The notes: generated by a model from the sequence alone, not told the origin. A stretch of DNA of 64,000 bases from Flavobacterium sp. AG291 (GCF_003350375.1 NZ_QQAR01000010.1:83865-147864); one strand, 5' to 3'; shown: positions 17,255 to 26,122, counted from the stretch's first letter. Numbers and translations: made by a program.

Positions 17255-18877
17255 TTATAAGTTAGCTAATGTTTTGCTCTTTGGAGATTTTACTTTATAG
17301 CTTATCCTCACTTTTTTAGTTTCAGTGGGTTTAAGGCTCATTTCCCATGTAAGTATGCCGGTTTCTTTGTCCACTTTAGCGCTGTCGCTTTGCAGTAGTT
17401 CCACCTCGATTTCTTTATCGGTGCTTACAGGATATTGGTCTTTGAGCGTAAGTTTTGCAGCTTCCTTCTTGTTATTTCTGATGATGATGTCATAGGTAAA
17501 AACCTGCTCTTTTCCTGAAGAAAGGAATTTGGTGCTCGATTTCTCGGCAACGGTTTCACGCTTTACAGAGATCTTTTTATCCCTGCCCATACTCAGGTTA
17601 AGTGTATCGGCTGTCTGTGACGGATTGATCTGCGTTTTACCGATGTACATGCCTTCAAAAATGATGTTGGCTTCGCCTCTTAGCATATTGTATTTGGCAT
17701 AATCGCTTATCTCAGCCAACAGGAAAGCTTCCTGCTCAAGCTTCGGAACTGAAAAATGCCTGTAGGTAGCAGGTAGCTTTATCTCTTTCAGGGTTACACT
17801 GTGCTGTTTGCCGTTGGAGGCAATATCATAGGGCAAATCTATATCAAATGATACGTTCATTTGATGTTCAGTTATAGTTGCTGCGACGTTAGATTTTGCT
17901 TTTGTAGTTGTTCTGTAGGCTTCAACAACAACATCGGATAATTCCTGACTGGCAGCACCTATTATAGCTACATTATTTGTGTTACCATAAGCTAAGGAAT
18001 CATATTGACGGTTTTCAAACCTCAAAAACCATGGGCTTAGCTCGGGTGCAAAGCTGCTCTGGTTGGGCATGCCGCTTGACAGGGTAAGCTTTACTTTTTT
18101 CCAGTCGATACCCGTTTGTTGCACTACCTGAGCTTTATACAGCATATTGATAGGCGAGGTAATATCGTCAGCCCTCAAATCGTAGAATGGCTGCCAGGAA
18201 GCACCTTGTGTAAGGTAACTGATGTCTAACTGGGTGCTGAGTGCGGTTTCACTCATTATCTGCAATACGAGTTTTCCGGTAGATATTTTTTCTTCTTTAC
18301 TGATGTTTACCTCCAGCTTGCTTTTTAGGTCAGTCAGTTTTTCGTTAAGCTTCTGTTCTTTCGTAGTGAGAGTATTAATAGTGTTGGCCGTTTCGGTACG
18401 CTTGGTTTTGTAGTAATCTACCATTTTCATCAGTTCGGTAACGCTAAGACCTGACTGCTGCCCGTATACCTGGTTGTTCTTATCGAGCAGTTCGAGTGTT
18501 TTTTGTTCCGATGTTTTCTGGTTGTAAACAAGTGCAATTTGTTCTTCAACCAGTTTTATACTGTCGCGCACTTTTTTAAGGGCAGGGGAGTTCTCATCGG
18601 TTTCAAATTCTGAGATATAATTGTTGGTAAATTGTGACGATAGTATCGTAACATTAGAAGGCACACCCACCTGAAGCGTGTTTTCCAACAGATAGTTGGC
18701 TACGTTCTTAATTACTACTTCCGATGTGCCTGCGGGAAGCGTTACGGCTGCCGACTGTGAAATTTCAGCTGAATTGAAATAAACGGTAGCAGCTTTTACT
18801 TTTGCGGAAGTAAAAATTGGTTTTTGGCCAAATGCAGTGGCTGTTGCCAAAAAAAGCAGAAGGAATATCTTTTTCAT
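17255..18877 (-). CDS. MuiA-like DUF4139/DUF4140 protein
   Basis: 540 residues of the mucoidy-inhibitor-A-like family, function unassigned. After a signal peptide (MKKIFLLLFLATATAFGQ), the N-terminal DUF4140 part has the typical VKAATVYFNSAEISQSA. It is followed by a coiled coil (about 85-200), then the DUF4139 beta-rich part (YLTQGASWQPFYDLRAD; KVKLTLSSGMPNQ) ending in an immunoglobulin-like DQYPVSTDKEIEVE region. Between residues ~300 and 325 there is an inserted ELSDVVVEAYRTTTK stretch that resembles a TonB-plug start. Periplasmic or outer-membrane location is likely. It is a single gene with no clear partner. Confidence 0.88.
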   Translation of the reverse strand: MKKIFLLLFLATATAFGQKPIFTSAKVKAATVYFNSAEISQSAAVTLPAGTSEVVIKNVANYLLENTLQVGVPSNVTILSSQFTNNYISEFETDENSPALKKVRDSIKLVEEQIALVYNQKTSEQKTLELLDKNNQVYGQQSGLSVTELMKMVDYYKTKRTETANTINTLTTKEQKLNEKLTDLKSKLEVNISKEEKISTGKLVLQIMSETALSTQLDISYLTQGASWQPFYDLRADDITSPINMLYKAQVVQQTGIDWKKVKLTLSSGMPNQSSFAPELSPWFLRFENRQYDSLAYGNTNNVAIIGAASQELSDVVVEAYRTTTKAKSNVAATITEHQMNVSFDIDLPYDIASNGKQHSVTLKEIKLPATYRHFSVPKLEQEAFLLAEISDYAKYNMLRGEANIIFEGMYIGKTQINPSQTADTLNLSMGRDKKISVKRETVAEKSSTKFLSSGKEQVFTYDIIIRNNKKEAAKLTLKDQYPVSTDKEIEVELLQSDSAKVDKETGILTWEMSLKPTETKKVRISYKVKSPKSKTLANL

Positions 18878-18954
18878 AAAGTTTGTCTTTACTACTATAG
18901 ATTATCTTTTTGCGTAAAAGGTTGGGAAGACCCGTAAATATTTTTTTGATGGTT

Positions 18955-19050
18955 TTAACCACAAAGCACACAAGGGTTTCACAAACCCCGATGCCGGGGC
19001 ACAAAGCTTTGTGTTCTTTGTGGTTTATTTAGTGATCCTTGTGGTTAAAT
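18955..19050. repeat. Palindromic repeat element (ACCACAAAG type)
   Basis: AACCACAAAG (18957-18966) is repeated inverted at 19016-19025, and a second inverted copy (CCTTGTGGTTAA) lies at 19037-19048. Between them are a self-complementary CACAAAGCTTTGTG (19000-19013) and a small CCCCG/CGGGG hairpin. No ORF is present. It fills the gap between the GT51 gene's 3' end and the MuiA-like gene, and looks like a dispersed non-coding element. Confidence 0.6.
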
Positions 19051-19066
19051 TATACGTCTCTTTTTC

Positions 19067-21058
19067 TTAAAAAATCTCCTTAGAAAGATTCATAAAAAAG
19101 TCCTTTACTCCGGTGGTATCATTCTCAAACGGATTGGCTTCTTTAATCTTTATGCGTGAACGGGCGCGTCCGGTAACGTCTATCTGCCCGGTTTGGGCAA
19201 TGGTGTCTTCAGCGGTTACAAGGCCACGTCGCAACATTAGTTTCTTTATGTAGTCATTATGCTTCACGGCAAAAGGCTTCAGTTTGCCTTCGTCGTTAAA
19301 CTGCCACATAAATCCTTTTGGCCTCGGGATAATGCTTGCCAGATAGATACACTCATCAAGTGTAAGCTGGCTTGGGCTTTTCTGGAAATAATAAGATGAT
19401 GCTTCGCCTATGCCATATACATCAGGACCCCATTCGATAATGTTGAAATATACCTCAAGCATGCGCTCTTTGCTGGCAATACGGTTGTTCTCGAGTATAT
19501 AAACCAAAAGGATCTCTTCAAGTTTTCGCGAAAGTGTTTTCTCGCGCGTAAGGAATACGTTCTTAACCAGCTGCATGCTTATGGTACTTGCACCACGAGA
19601 GAATTTCCTTGTTTTTATATTCTTGATGATAGACTGCTTGAACGCCTCATTGATAAAGCCCCTATGGCTAAAGAACGAAGGATCTTCGCAGGTAAGTACC
19701 GCTTTGCGAAGGAAAGGCGAAATCTGCTCCATTGGGGTATAATATGGATTATCTACTGTCAATGGTATGGCACGTTGTATCCTGCCATTATCAATAGCCC
19801 TGTAGGTAAAAGCAGTATTAAGTTTGGCAAGGTCGGCAGCACCATATTTAATGATCTTAAACCCATCTTTTTTCAGGCTGCTGTCAAATACCAGTTCACG
19901 AGGTTTATTTTTGTTGTATAAAAAGTCAAGATTGTAGCTAAAACTGCCTTCGGCCTCCATACCTTCAAAGTTGGTGAAAAGTCCCTTAGGTAATGATACT
20001 ATAAAATCCTGAGCATCCATTTTTGGAATTCGGGCCTTCATTTCATAGATGGTATCTTCCTCTACACTGTATTTCAGGAAGGGGTGTACTTTTATTTTGT
20101 TCAGCTGCATCGTTGAGGTGCTGTCCAGGGCAATAAAATCAGATCCTAAAAGGAAGCGGTAATCAAAACGGGCATTGTCTATTATCACATCCTGATTAGC
20201 GATTCGCTTATGGTTTATCATGAAATTCTTAATGGAAGCATAACCGTCTATGTGTAGTTTCCCAAGGCTCATATCTATATCATCCAAATTGAGGTGGATG
20301 GCATCAAAGCCCGATGTTAGTCCGTAACGTTCGTTAAGGTAAGGAATCTGTATTTGTGTACCATCGGTATTAAAGAAGTCCAGATCGGCCTGTTTGTTCC
20401 TTGGGTCAGCAAAGCCTTTTACTTTCCAGTTTTGGGCAATGTCTTTTGCGGTAACTCCAATGGTAGATTCCAGTTGTTTGTCGGCAAGTTTAAGTTCCTT
20501 CAGATGGAGTGTAACCTTTCTTCCCATGTCGTCAAGGCGAAGGTTCAGATTAGTGAGCACCATATCAGTAGGTACAAGGTTTAGCGCTTTGTTCAATAAC
20601 CTGTAGGCACGCGAGGCATAGTCGGGACCGTCAGTATTGTCCTCTTCCTCATCTTTGTTTTTTTTCTTCAGGAAAGCGTCAAAGTTCTTGCCGTTTTCGT
20701 TCTTTACAAGCTGAATAAATCCATTTTTCATCTCCAGGCTTCCGAGCTGTACGTCACCTGTGAGGAGATGCATCAGGTTAATACTTGTTTTAAGTTCCTT
20801 TACGCTTAAAAGAGTATCGGCATTTTTTGGAGCGAGTACTATCTCCTTCATCTCAATACCCGAAAGTCCGTGAAAAGAAGCTTCTTTTACGGTAAAGGTA
20901 CTATTGTACTCGGTATTCATTTTGCCGGAAACTTTTGTTATCGCTTTTTGCAGGATCGAGTTCCTGAAAGCAAAGAAAAGCACCCCTGAAACGATAATGA
21001 GTACTACAACTATTCCGATTGCCCAAAAGGCTATTTTTTTAATTCTGTTTTTTCGCAT
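19067..21058 (-). CDS. Membrane-anchored GT51 peptidoglycan glycosyltransferase (no transpeptidase domain)
   Basis: 663 residues. An N-terminal membrane helix (about 8-30) precedes a ~380-residue beta-rich periplasmic region of AsmA-like appearance. Residues ~430-610 form a family 51 glycosyltransferase. The catalytic EDPSFFSHRG is near residue 456, with RGASTISMQLVKN and the downstream EVYFNIIEWGPDVYGIG in family order. It should polymerise lipid II into glycan strands at the outer face of the inner membrane. Monofunctional MtgA is ~240 residues, so the long N-terminal part is unusual compared with enterobacterial enzymes. It lies 13 nt downstream of radA and probably shares its transcript. 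Confidence 0.9.
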   Translation of the reverse strand: MRKNRIKKIAFWAIGIVVVLIIVSGVLFFAFRNSILQKAITKVSGKMNTEYNSTFTVKEASFHGLSGIEMKEIVLAPKNADTLLSVKELKTSINLMHLLTGDVQLGSLEMKNGFIQLVKNENGKNFDAFLKKKNKDEEEDNTDGPDYASRAYRLLNKALNLVPTDMVLTNLNLRLDDMGRKVTLHLKELKLADKQLESTIGVTAKDIAQNWKVKGFADPRNKQADLDFFNTDGTQIQIPYLNERYGLTSGFDAIHLNLDDIDMSLGKLHIDGYASIKNFMINHKRIANQDVIIDNARFDYRFLLGSDFIALDSTSTMQLNKIKVHPFLKYSVEEDTIYEMKARIPKMDAQDFIVSLPKGLFTNFEGMEAEGSFSYNLDFLYNKNKPRELVFDSSLKKDGFKIIKYGAADLAKLNTAFTYRAIDNGRIQRAIPLTVDNPYYTPMEQISPFLRKAVLTCEDPSFFSHRGFINEAFKQSIIKNIKTRKFSRGASTISMQLVKNVFLTREKTLSRKLEEILLVYILENNRIASKERMLEVYFNIIEWGPDVYGIGEASSYYFQKSPSQLTLDECIYLASIIPRPKGFMWQFNDEGKLKPFAVKHNDYIKKLMLRRGLVTAEDTIAQTGQIDVTGRARSRIKIKEANPFENDTTGVKDFFMNLSKEIF

Positions 21059-21071
21059 TCTGTATAATTAC

Positions 21072-22433
21072 TTAACCGAACAGGTAACCAGCAACATCTT
21101 CTATCTTGGCTACAAGTTTCACTTCGATCAGTGTATTTTTTAATGATATCTTATTGTACTTGGAAACAAAAATAGTAGAAAATCCTAACTTTTCGGCTTC
21201 CAGTATGCGCTGCTCTACCCTGTTTACCGGACGTATCTCGCCTGATAAGCCAATTTCTCCGGCAAAACAAAAATCTTTATTTACCGGAATGTCTTCGTTA
21301 GAAGACAGTATTGCCGCTACAACAGCAAGGTCTATAGCGGGGTCGTCTACATTTATGCCTCCTGTTATGTTCAGGAAAACGTCTTTGGCACCCAGCCTGA
21401 AACCGGCTCTTTTTTCAAGAACCGCCAGTATCATGTTCAGTCTTTTGGCATTGTATCCGGTAGTAGAACGCTGGGGTGTACCATATACTGCGGTGCTTAC
21501 CAGTGCCTGAATCTCAACCATAAGTGGTCGCATACCCTCCATAGTGGTTGCGATGGCAGTTCCGCTTAGCTCTTCCTCTTTGTGGGAAATCAATATCTCC
21601 GATGGGTTGCTTACCTCTCTTAATCCTGTACCCAACATTTCATAAATGCCCAATTCGGCGGTAGACCCAAAACGGTTTTTTAGTGAGCGTAGTATGCGGT
21701 ATACATGGTTTCTGTCACCTTCGAACTGAAGTACAGTGTCTACCATGTGTTCCAGTATCTTAGGCCCTGCAATGCTGCCATCTTTGGTTATGTGGCCTAT
21801 CAGTATTACCGGAACATTGGTTTCTTTAGCAAACTTGATAAGCTCGGCTGTTGTTTCGCGTATTTGCGAAATGCTCCCTGCCGATGATTCTATAAAATCG
21901 GTATGCAGGGTTTGTATAGAGTCAATAATAAGCACTTCGGGGTCAATGGCCTCTATTTGCTTAAATATATTCTGGGTTTTGGTTTCGGTGAGTATGTAGC
22001 AGTTGTCGGCAGCAGGGGTAATCCTTTCGGCGCGCATCTTTATCTGTTTCTGGCTTTCTTCACCCGATACATAAAGTGTTCGGAAAGGCAACTTTAACGA
22101 AATTTGCAACAGCAGCGTACTCTTACCAATGCCGGGTTCTCCTCCTAAAAGTGTAAGCGATCCGGGTACCAGTCCGCCACCCAATACACGGTTGAGTTCG
22201 GCATCGCCGGTATCAAGCCTGATCTCAGCAGCCGAATCAATTTCGTTTATGCGTAGTGGTTTTGCGGCTCTTTTTACTTCACCTGTGCTTGGCTTCCATG
22301 CCTGTTTTTCTTCCTTCTGGATAATTTCCTCTACAATGGTGTTCCATTGCTTGCAGGAATTACATTGTCCCTGCCATTTGGCATACTGTGTGCCGCAATT
22401 TTGGCAGAAGAAGGTCGTTTTTAGTTTGGCCAT
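21072..22433 (-). CDS. radA: DNA repair protein RadA
   Basis: 453-residue RecA-like helicase that helps branch migration in recombination repair, cytoplasmic. The N-terminal zinc finger has Cys10, 13, 24 and 27. The Walker A motif is GGEPGIGKST (about 95-104), the RadA-specific KNRFG is near residue 252, and the C-terminal Lon-like domain contains AVVAAILSS. All hallmarks of an active protein are present. It sits within a reverse-strand gene run, and the 218-nt gap before it holds a nested palindromic repeat. Confidence 0.97.
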   Translation of the reverse strand: MAKLKTTFFCQNCGTQYAKWQGQCNSCKQWNTIVEEIIQKEEKQAWKPSTGEVKRAAKPLRINEIDSAAEIRLDTGDAELNRVLGGGLVPGSLTLLGGEPGIGKSTLLLQISLKLPFRTLYVSGEESQKQIKMRAERITPAADNCYILTETKTQNIFKQIEAIDPEVLIIDSIQTLHTDFIESSAGSISQIRETTAELIKFAKETNVPVILIGHITKDGSIAGPKILEHMVDTVLQFEGDRNHVYRILRSLKNRFGSTAELGIYEMLGTGLREVSNPSEILISHKEEELSGTAIATTMEGMRPLMVEIQALVSTAVYGTPQRSTTGYNAKRLNMILAVLEKRAGFRLGAKDVFLNITGGINVDDPAIDLAVVAAILSSNEDIPVNKDFCFAGEIGLSGEIRPVNRVEQRILEAEKLGFSTIFVSKYNKISLKNTLIEVKLVAKIEDVAGYLFG

Positions 22434-22505
22434 GAAATGATTTTATGTTTTTTTGGTTCTCAAAAATAATGAAAAGGCAGAAGTTTTAAAGTTAAAATTT
22501 TTAGA

Positions 22506-22644
22506 AGCCCCGGAGGGGGCGGAATATTTATAGAAATGCTATCCCTAATGAATGAGCTCCGGAGGAGCGGCATTATACCGCTCCTCCGGAGCTCTATTGG
22601 TTGTTTAACACGCAGGTTATAAATATTCCGCCCCCTCCGGGGCT
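22506..22644. repeat. Nested perfect palindromes, possible mobile repeat (MITE/REPIN-like)
   Basis: The outer arms 22506-22532 and 22618-22644 are perfect 27-bp inverted repeats (beginning AGCCCCGGAGGGGGCGG). Inside them, 22554-22570 and 22578-22594 are perfect 17-bp inverted repeats (GAGCTCCGGAGGAGCGG) around a 7-nt loop. Outer and inner arms share a CCGGAGG-GCGG core, so the element looks built from two diverged copies of one palindrome. It lies between the esterase-like gene and radA, has no coding potential, and would fold as a long hairpin with a branch on either strand. Confidence 0.85.
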
Positions 22645-22651
22645 ACTAGAG

Positions 22652-23797
22652 TTATTTAAGATTATCCGCTTTTTCAAGCATCATGTCTTTGGTGTATTCG
22701 CCTACTTCGCTGTAGCCATAGCCTTTCATGTAAGCATTAACAGCTTTTTTGTTTTCTCCCATTTTCTCATAATACAAACCTGTATAGTATTCGGCAAAGG
22801 TTGTTTTAGGGTAGTTTTTAGAAGCAACATCGGATAGTAATTTCAGTTCCTCATACGCACCGTTTTTAAGGATAGCAGCCTCAATGGCTCTAAAGTCGTT
22901 AAGACGTACCGGAATTTTTACACCAAGGTCTTTCTGGATTACATCATATTTTTTAGTCAGGTAATCAACATAACCGGATTTCAGGGTAACTATCTTTTCC
23001 TGATATTCGGTCGAAGTGATAGGTTGGTATATAGAGAAGATATGATACATAGCTTCCGGAATTGCGAAAGTCACCAGTGAGTAATGCGAAGCATTCTTTA
23101 TATCATCAAAATAATACTTAAGCGTAGGGCTTGGTGCTTTTTTAATATTCTCGTCAAGCGTTTTAATTTTCTTCTGCATTTTTGCGACATCGCCATCGGC
23201 AGTTGCCAGATAATAATATATAGGTGTTTTAATGTCGGCAAGCCTTCCTGCAAGATCTTCTTCCATTTCTTTAGGAAGCTCTGGGCTTAAGGCAATATAG
23301 GCATTGAATAACGGATTTTCCTTATACAGGAAGAAGTTAATATAGCCGGCAGTAAGGTCATGGCCTGCAATAATCTTGAACGGAGAGATGCGGTATTTTT
23401 TCTCAACATACGGCATCATTTCGGTAACAATGAAGTCGAAGAATTTTTCGCTGAATTCATCCGGAAGTCCCGTTTCTTTTTCAACATGGCAGTCGGTCTT
23501 GCGCTCGTTGTTTCTGTTTTGGTTAATACCTACTATGATAACTTCCGGAAGGTCATTCCAGTACTCGGTATACGACAGCATACCGGAGAACGGATCTACC
23601 AGGTAATCGCCATCAAGCAGTACCAAAAGTGGATATTTTTTATTCTTGTTTGCCGGAGAATCATACGATGCCGGAGTAACCACAGTAATTTGTCTGTTTA
23701 CATTCAGTTTTTGCGAAGGGATGTCTTCATTAACCTTTTTTTGTGCAAATAAGGCAGTTGTAAAAAGTAAGAAAAAGAGTAAGGTTTTGTTTTTCAT
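22652..23797 (-). CDS. Secreted esterase-fold protein with a changed nucleophile (Ser to Asp)
   Basis: 381 residues. A signal peptide (MKNKTLLFFLLFTTALFAQ) is followed by a putative-esterase (esterase D-like) alpha/beta hydrolase domain (about 25-265), with VLLDGDYLVDPF and VIIVGINQNRNNER. A helical TPR-like tail follows (about 300-375). The nucleophile elbow, normally GHSxGG, reads GHDLTAG with Asp147. The His of the triad appears kept (His238, NASHYS). The protein may be a non-catalytic binding version or use Asp as nucleophile; both are inference. It lies 43 nt downstream of the flippase-like gene in the panC-to-GT51 run. Confidence 0.85.
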   Translation of the reverse strand: MKNKTLLFFLLFTTALFAQKKVNEDIPSQKLNVNRQITVVTPASYDSPANKNKKYPLLVLLDGDYLVDPFSGMLSYTEYWNDLPEVIIVGINQNRNNERKTDCHVEKETGLPDEFSEKFFDFIVTEMMPYVEKKYRISPFKIIAGHDLTAGYINFFLYKENPLFNAYIALSPELPKEMEEDLAGRLADIKTPIYYYLATADGDVAKMQKKIKTLDENIKKAPSPTLKYYFDDIKNASHYSLVTFAIPEAMYHIFSIYQPITSTEYQEKIVTLKSGYVDYLTKKYDVIQKDLGVKIPVRLNDFRAIEAAILKNGAYEELKLLSDVASKNYPKTTFAEYYTGLYYEKMGENKKAVNAYMKGYGYSEVGEYTKDMMLEKADNLK

Positions 23798-23840
23798 TGC
23801 TTTACGTGTTTTTTAGTAGAAACGCCAAGCAAGGTAACAA

Positions 23841-24803
23841 TTATTTGCGTTTATAAAGTAAAGGCAACACTAAAAATGCGAGTCCTCCAAGGCAAACTAT
23901 CAATCCGGTTTGAGAGGCCCAGGTTAGCCATCCGAATGCAGTTCCTGCTTCTTTAGGTATGGCATACAATCCGAGTACTCCTGCAAGGGCTGCCGGGTAA
24001 ACTCCAAATCCGCCGTTACTAAAGGTTACGGCAAGACTGCCTATAACGAAGCCCACACATACTACGCCAAAACTAAGCTGTGCCGTTTCAGGTATGGCAA
24101 AAATGGTAATGTAAAACATTAACACATAACTAAACCATATATAAACCGAAAGGAACATAAAAGGCCATTTGTTAGGCATTTTGGCTACGCTCAAAACACC
24201 TTCCATAAGTCCGGATATCTTTTCCTTGAGTTTCAGTAGCCATTTGTTTTTGCTGTACATATAAAAAAGGATAGCTCCTCCCATAAGGGCAACACAACAA
24301 ATGCCGTATACAATTAGATTTTGATAAGGAATGGTTTGGGTAAGGTATTCTTTAAGCGTGCCAAACTGAAGTATAACAGTTCCGGCTACGCAAAACAATA
24401 ACAGGAACAAGTCTACCACGCGTTCGCTAATAATAGTGCCAAGGCCTTTATCGAAGGGTACATCGCTGTAGCGTTTCAGTACCAATGCACGGCTCACTTC
24501 ACCACTTCGCGGAACGGTCATATTCATCAGATAGGTAACACATACTGCACTGAAACGCACCATGAATGGGCTGGTGTATCCTATATGGTTAAGCGTATAT
24601 TTCCAGCGGTAAGCACGGGCAATATGCCCCGAAAGGCCAATCAGCATGGAAAGATAGATGTAGGTATAGTCGGCATTTTTAAAATACCCTTTTATCTCCT
24701 CAAACTGAGCAGGTGTAAACTGGTTATAAGTATATATAACTAAAAAAACTCCCACTGAAAGTGGGAGTAGTATACTTAAAATTTTGCTTAATTTCTTGTT
24801 CAA
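23841..24803 (-). CDS. UPF0104 / lysylphosphatidylglycerol synthase membrane-region family protein (flippase-like)
   Basis: 320 residues with about eight membrane helices and no soluble domain. It matches the membrane half of MprF and the YbhN/AglD family, thought to flip lipids or lipid-linked molecules. Recognisable stretches are RAYRWKYTL near residue 62, TVPRSGEVSRALVLKRY near 94 and FSNGGFGVYPAALAGVLGLY near 260. It starts 2 nt after the panD stop, as in other flavobacteria. Codons 12-18 carry a terminator-like hairpin (24742-24768). Substrate unknown. Confidence 0.88.
   Translation of the reverse strand: MNKKLSKILSILLPLSVGVFLVIYTYNQFTPAQFEEIKGYFKNADYTYIYLSMLIGLSGHIARAYRWKYTLNHIGYTSPFMVRFSAVCVTYLMNMTVPRSGEVSRALVLKRYSDVPFDKGLGTIISERVVDLFLLLFCVAGTVILQFGTLKEYLTQTIPYQNLIVYGICCVALMGGAILFYMYSKNKWLLKLKEKISGLMEGVLSVAKMPNKWPFMFLSVYIWFSYVLMFYITIFAIPETAQLSFGVVCVGFVIGSLAVTFSNGGFGVYPAALAGVLGLYAIPKEAGTAFGWLTWASQTGLIVCLGGLAFLVLPLLYKRK
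24742..24768 (-). terminator. Intrinsic-terminator-like hairpin inside the flippase-like gene
   Basis: On the reverse strand a perfect 9-bp stem (ACTCCCACT / AGTGGGAGT, 24760-24768 with 24748-24756) has a 3-nt loop and is followed by a run of T residues (24742-24748). It lies within the first membrane helix codons, about 35 nt after the start codon and just after panD. It could end or attenuate the panC-panD transcript. Confidence 0.65.
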
Positions 24804-24805
24804 AC

Positions 24806-25156
24806 CTAGGTAAGGGAATTGTCTTTTTCGTTAGGGAAAACCAATGTAGGCTTAAAGCTCTTGGCTTCTTCAAAATCCATGATACCGTAAGATATGATGA
24901 TAATGATATCACCACGCTGTACTTTTCTCGCCGCAGGACCATTTAACGTTATGTCGCCACTGTTCCTGTTACCTTTAATCGCATAAGTTTCAAGGCGCTC
25001 ACCATTGTTGATGTTTACGATAGAAACTTTTTCACCTTCAATAATATTGGCTGCTTCCATTAACGCTTCGTCTATGGTAATACTGCCTATGTAATTTAAA
25101 TCAGCTCCAGTCACCGTAACACGGTGAAGCTTGGACTTTACAACTTGAATTTGCAT
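24806..25156 (-). CDS. panD: Aspartate 1-decarboxylase
   Basis: Makes beta-alanine from aspartate for pantothenate and coenzyme A. The 116-residue proenzyme cleaves itself at Gly24-Ser25 (NYIGSITID) to form the pyruvoyl group on Ser25. Lys9 and Tyr58-region residues of the active site and the C-terminal beta strands look normal ([19 protein letters not shown]). It lies 13 nt downstream of panC on the same strand, giving a panC-panD operon for the two last-stage pantothenate precursors. Confidence 0.97.
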   Translation of the reverse strand: MQIQVVKSKLHRVTVTGADLNYIGSITIDEALMEAANIIEGEKVSIVNINNGERLETYAIKGNRNSGDITLNGPAARKVQRGDIIIIISYGIMDFEEAKSFKPTLVFPNEKDNSLT

Positions 25157-25169
25157 GGCGCAAAGGTAA

Positions 25170-26015
25170 TCAATTTAATGATATATTGTCAATTAACCTA
25201 ACATTGCTTAAAAAAACTGCAATAAAACCCCTGTAAGCCTTGTTTTCTTTAATGTTGGCAGGGATAAGATCGTCTTCAGCGGTAATCTCGAAATAGTCCA
25301 TTTTAAATTCAGGACGTGCTTCAAAAGCATCGTAAATATGTTTTTTTACATCTGCAATGCTTTTGTTGCCAAATAGTTGCTTTGCTTCCTGAAGTATTTT
25401 GTATATAAATGCAGCTTTCTCTTTATCCTCGTCAGATAACCTTTGGTTTCTTGAACTCATGGCAAGACCATTCGGTTCGCGGCTGATGGGGCAACCAATT
25501 ATATTTATTGGCATTGCTTCTTTTTCAACCATCTTTTTTACAATTTGTAATTGCTGAAAATCTTTCTCGCCAAAGTAGGCATTATCAGGAGTTACAATCT
25601 CAAAAAGTTTTTTTACAATAGTTCCTACGCCATCAAAATGCCCTGGGCGGTGTGCGCCTTCCATTTGATTTTCAAGTCCATCAAACGAAAAATGACCCGA
25701 AACAGTATTGCCTTCATACATTTCATCTACCGATGGGGCGAAAATCAGAATCTTGTCACTTACCGTTTTTACTTTTTCGGCATCAGCTTCCAGTGTCCTT
25801 GGGTATTTTTCCAGGTCTTCGGGGTTGTTGAACTGGGTAGGATTTACAAAAATGCTGATTACGGTAATGTCGTTTTCGTTTACCGACTTCTCTAATAACG
25901 AGAGATGCCCTTTATGCAAGGCACCCATTGTAGGTACAAAACCTATGGTCGATCTTTTGTTTTTGTAGTCTGATAAAAATGTAGTTAAATCAGCTTTTTT
26001 GTTGAAAATGAGCAT
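25170..26015 (-). CDS. panC: Pantothenate synthetase
   Basis: ATP-dependent ligase joining pantoate and beta-alanine, cytoplasmic. 281 residues. The nucleotidyltransferase signature is [12 protein letters not shown] at about 26-37, and the KMSKS-like loop is SSRNQRLS near 187-194. FVNPTQFN and [10 protein letters not shown] are further family stretches. The product chain panD-panC is complete here, but panB is not in the window. It has its own promoter in the 107-nt gap shared with the divergent GT5-like gene. Confidence 0.97.
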   Translation of the reverse strand: MLIFNKKADLTTFLSDYKNKRSTIGFVPTMGALHKGHLSLLEKSVNENDITVISIFVNPTQFNNPEDLEKYPRTLEADAEKVKTVSDKILIFAPSVDEMYEGNTVSGHFSFDGLENQMEGAHRPGHFDGVGTIVKKLFEIVTPDNAYFGEKDFQQLQIVKKMVEKEAMPINIIGCPISREPNGLAMSSRNQRLSDEDKEKAAFIYKILQEAKQLFGNKSIADVKKHIYDAFEARPEFKMDYFEITAEDDLIPANIKENKAYRGFIAVFLSNVRLIDNISLN

Positions 26016-26037
26016 TAGTAGTATATTATATTCGAAG

Positions 26038-26069
26038 CAAAATTAATATAATAGTTATAAAATGCGCAA
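26038..26069 (-). promoter_or_regulatory. Promoter for panC
   Basis: On the reverse strand TTG (26069-26067) and TAATTTTG (26045-26038) are separated by 21 nt, a good flavobacterial promoter match, 23 nt upstream of the panC start. Confidence 0.6.
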
Positions 26070-26076
26070 AATTGTT

Positions 26077-26084
26077 TAATTTTG
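26077..26084 (+). promoter_or_regulatory. -7 promoter element for the GT5-like gene
   Basis: TAATTTTG on the forward strand, 39 nt before the ATG at 26123. No TTG lies at proper spacing upstream. With the panC promoter it forms a compact divergent region. Confidence 0.45.
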
Positions 26085-26122
26085 CGTGTTTTAACACCTT
26101 TAGAAATTATATAAGTTTTAAC

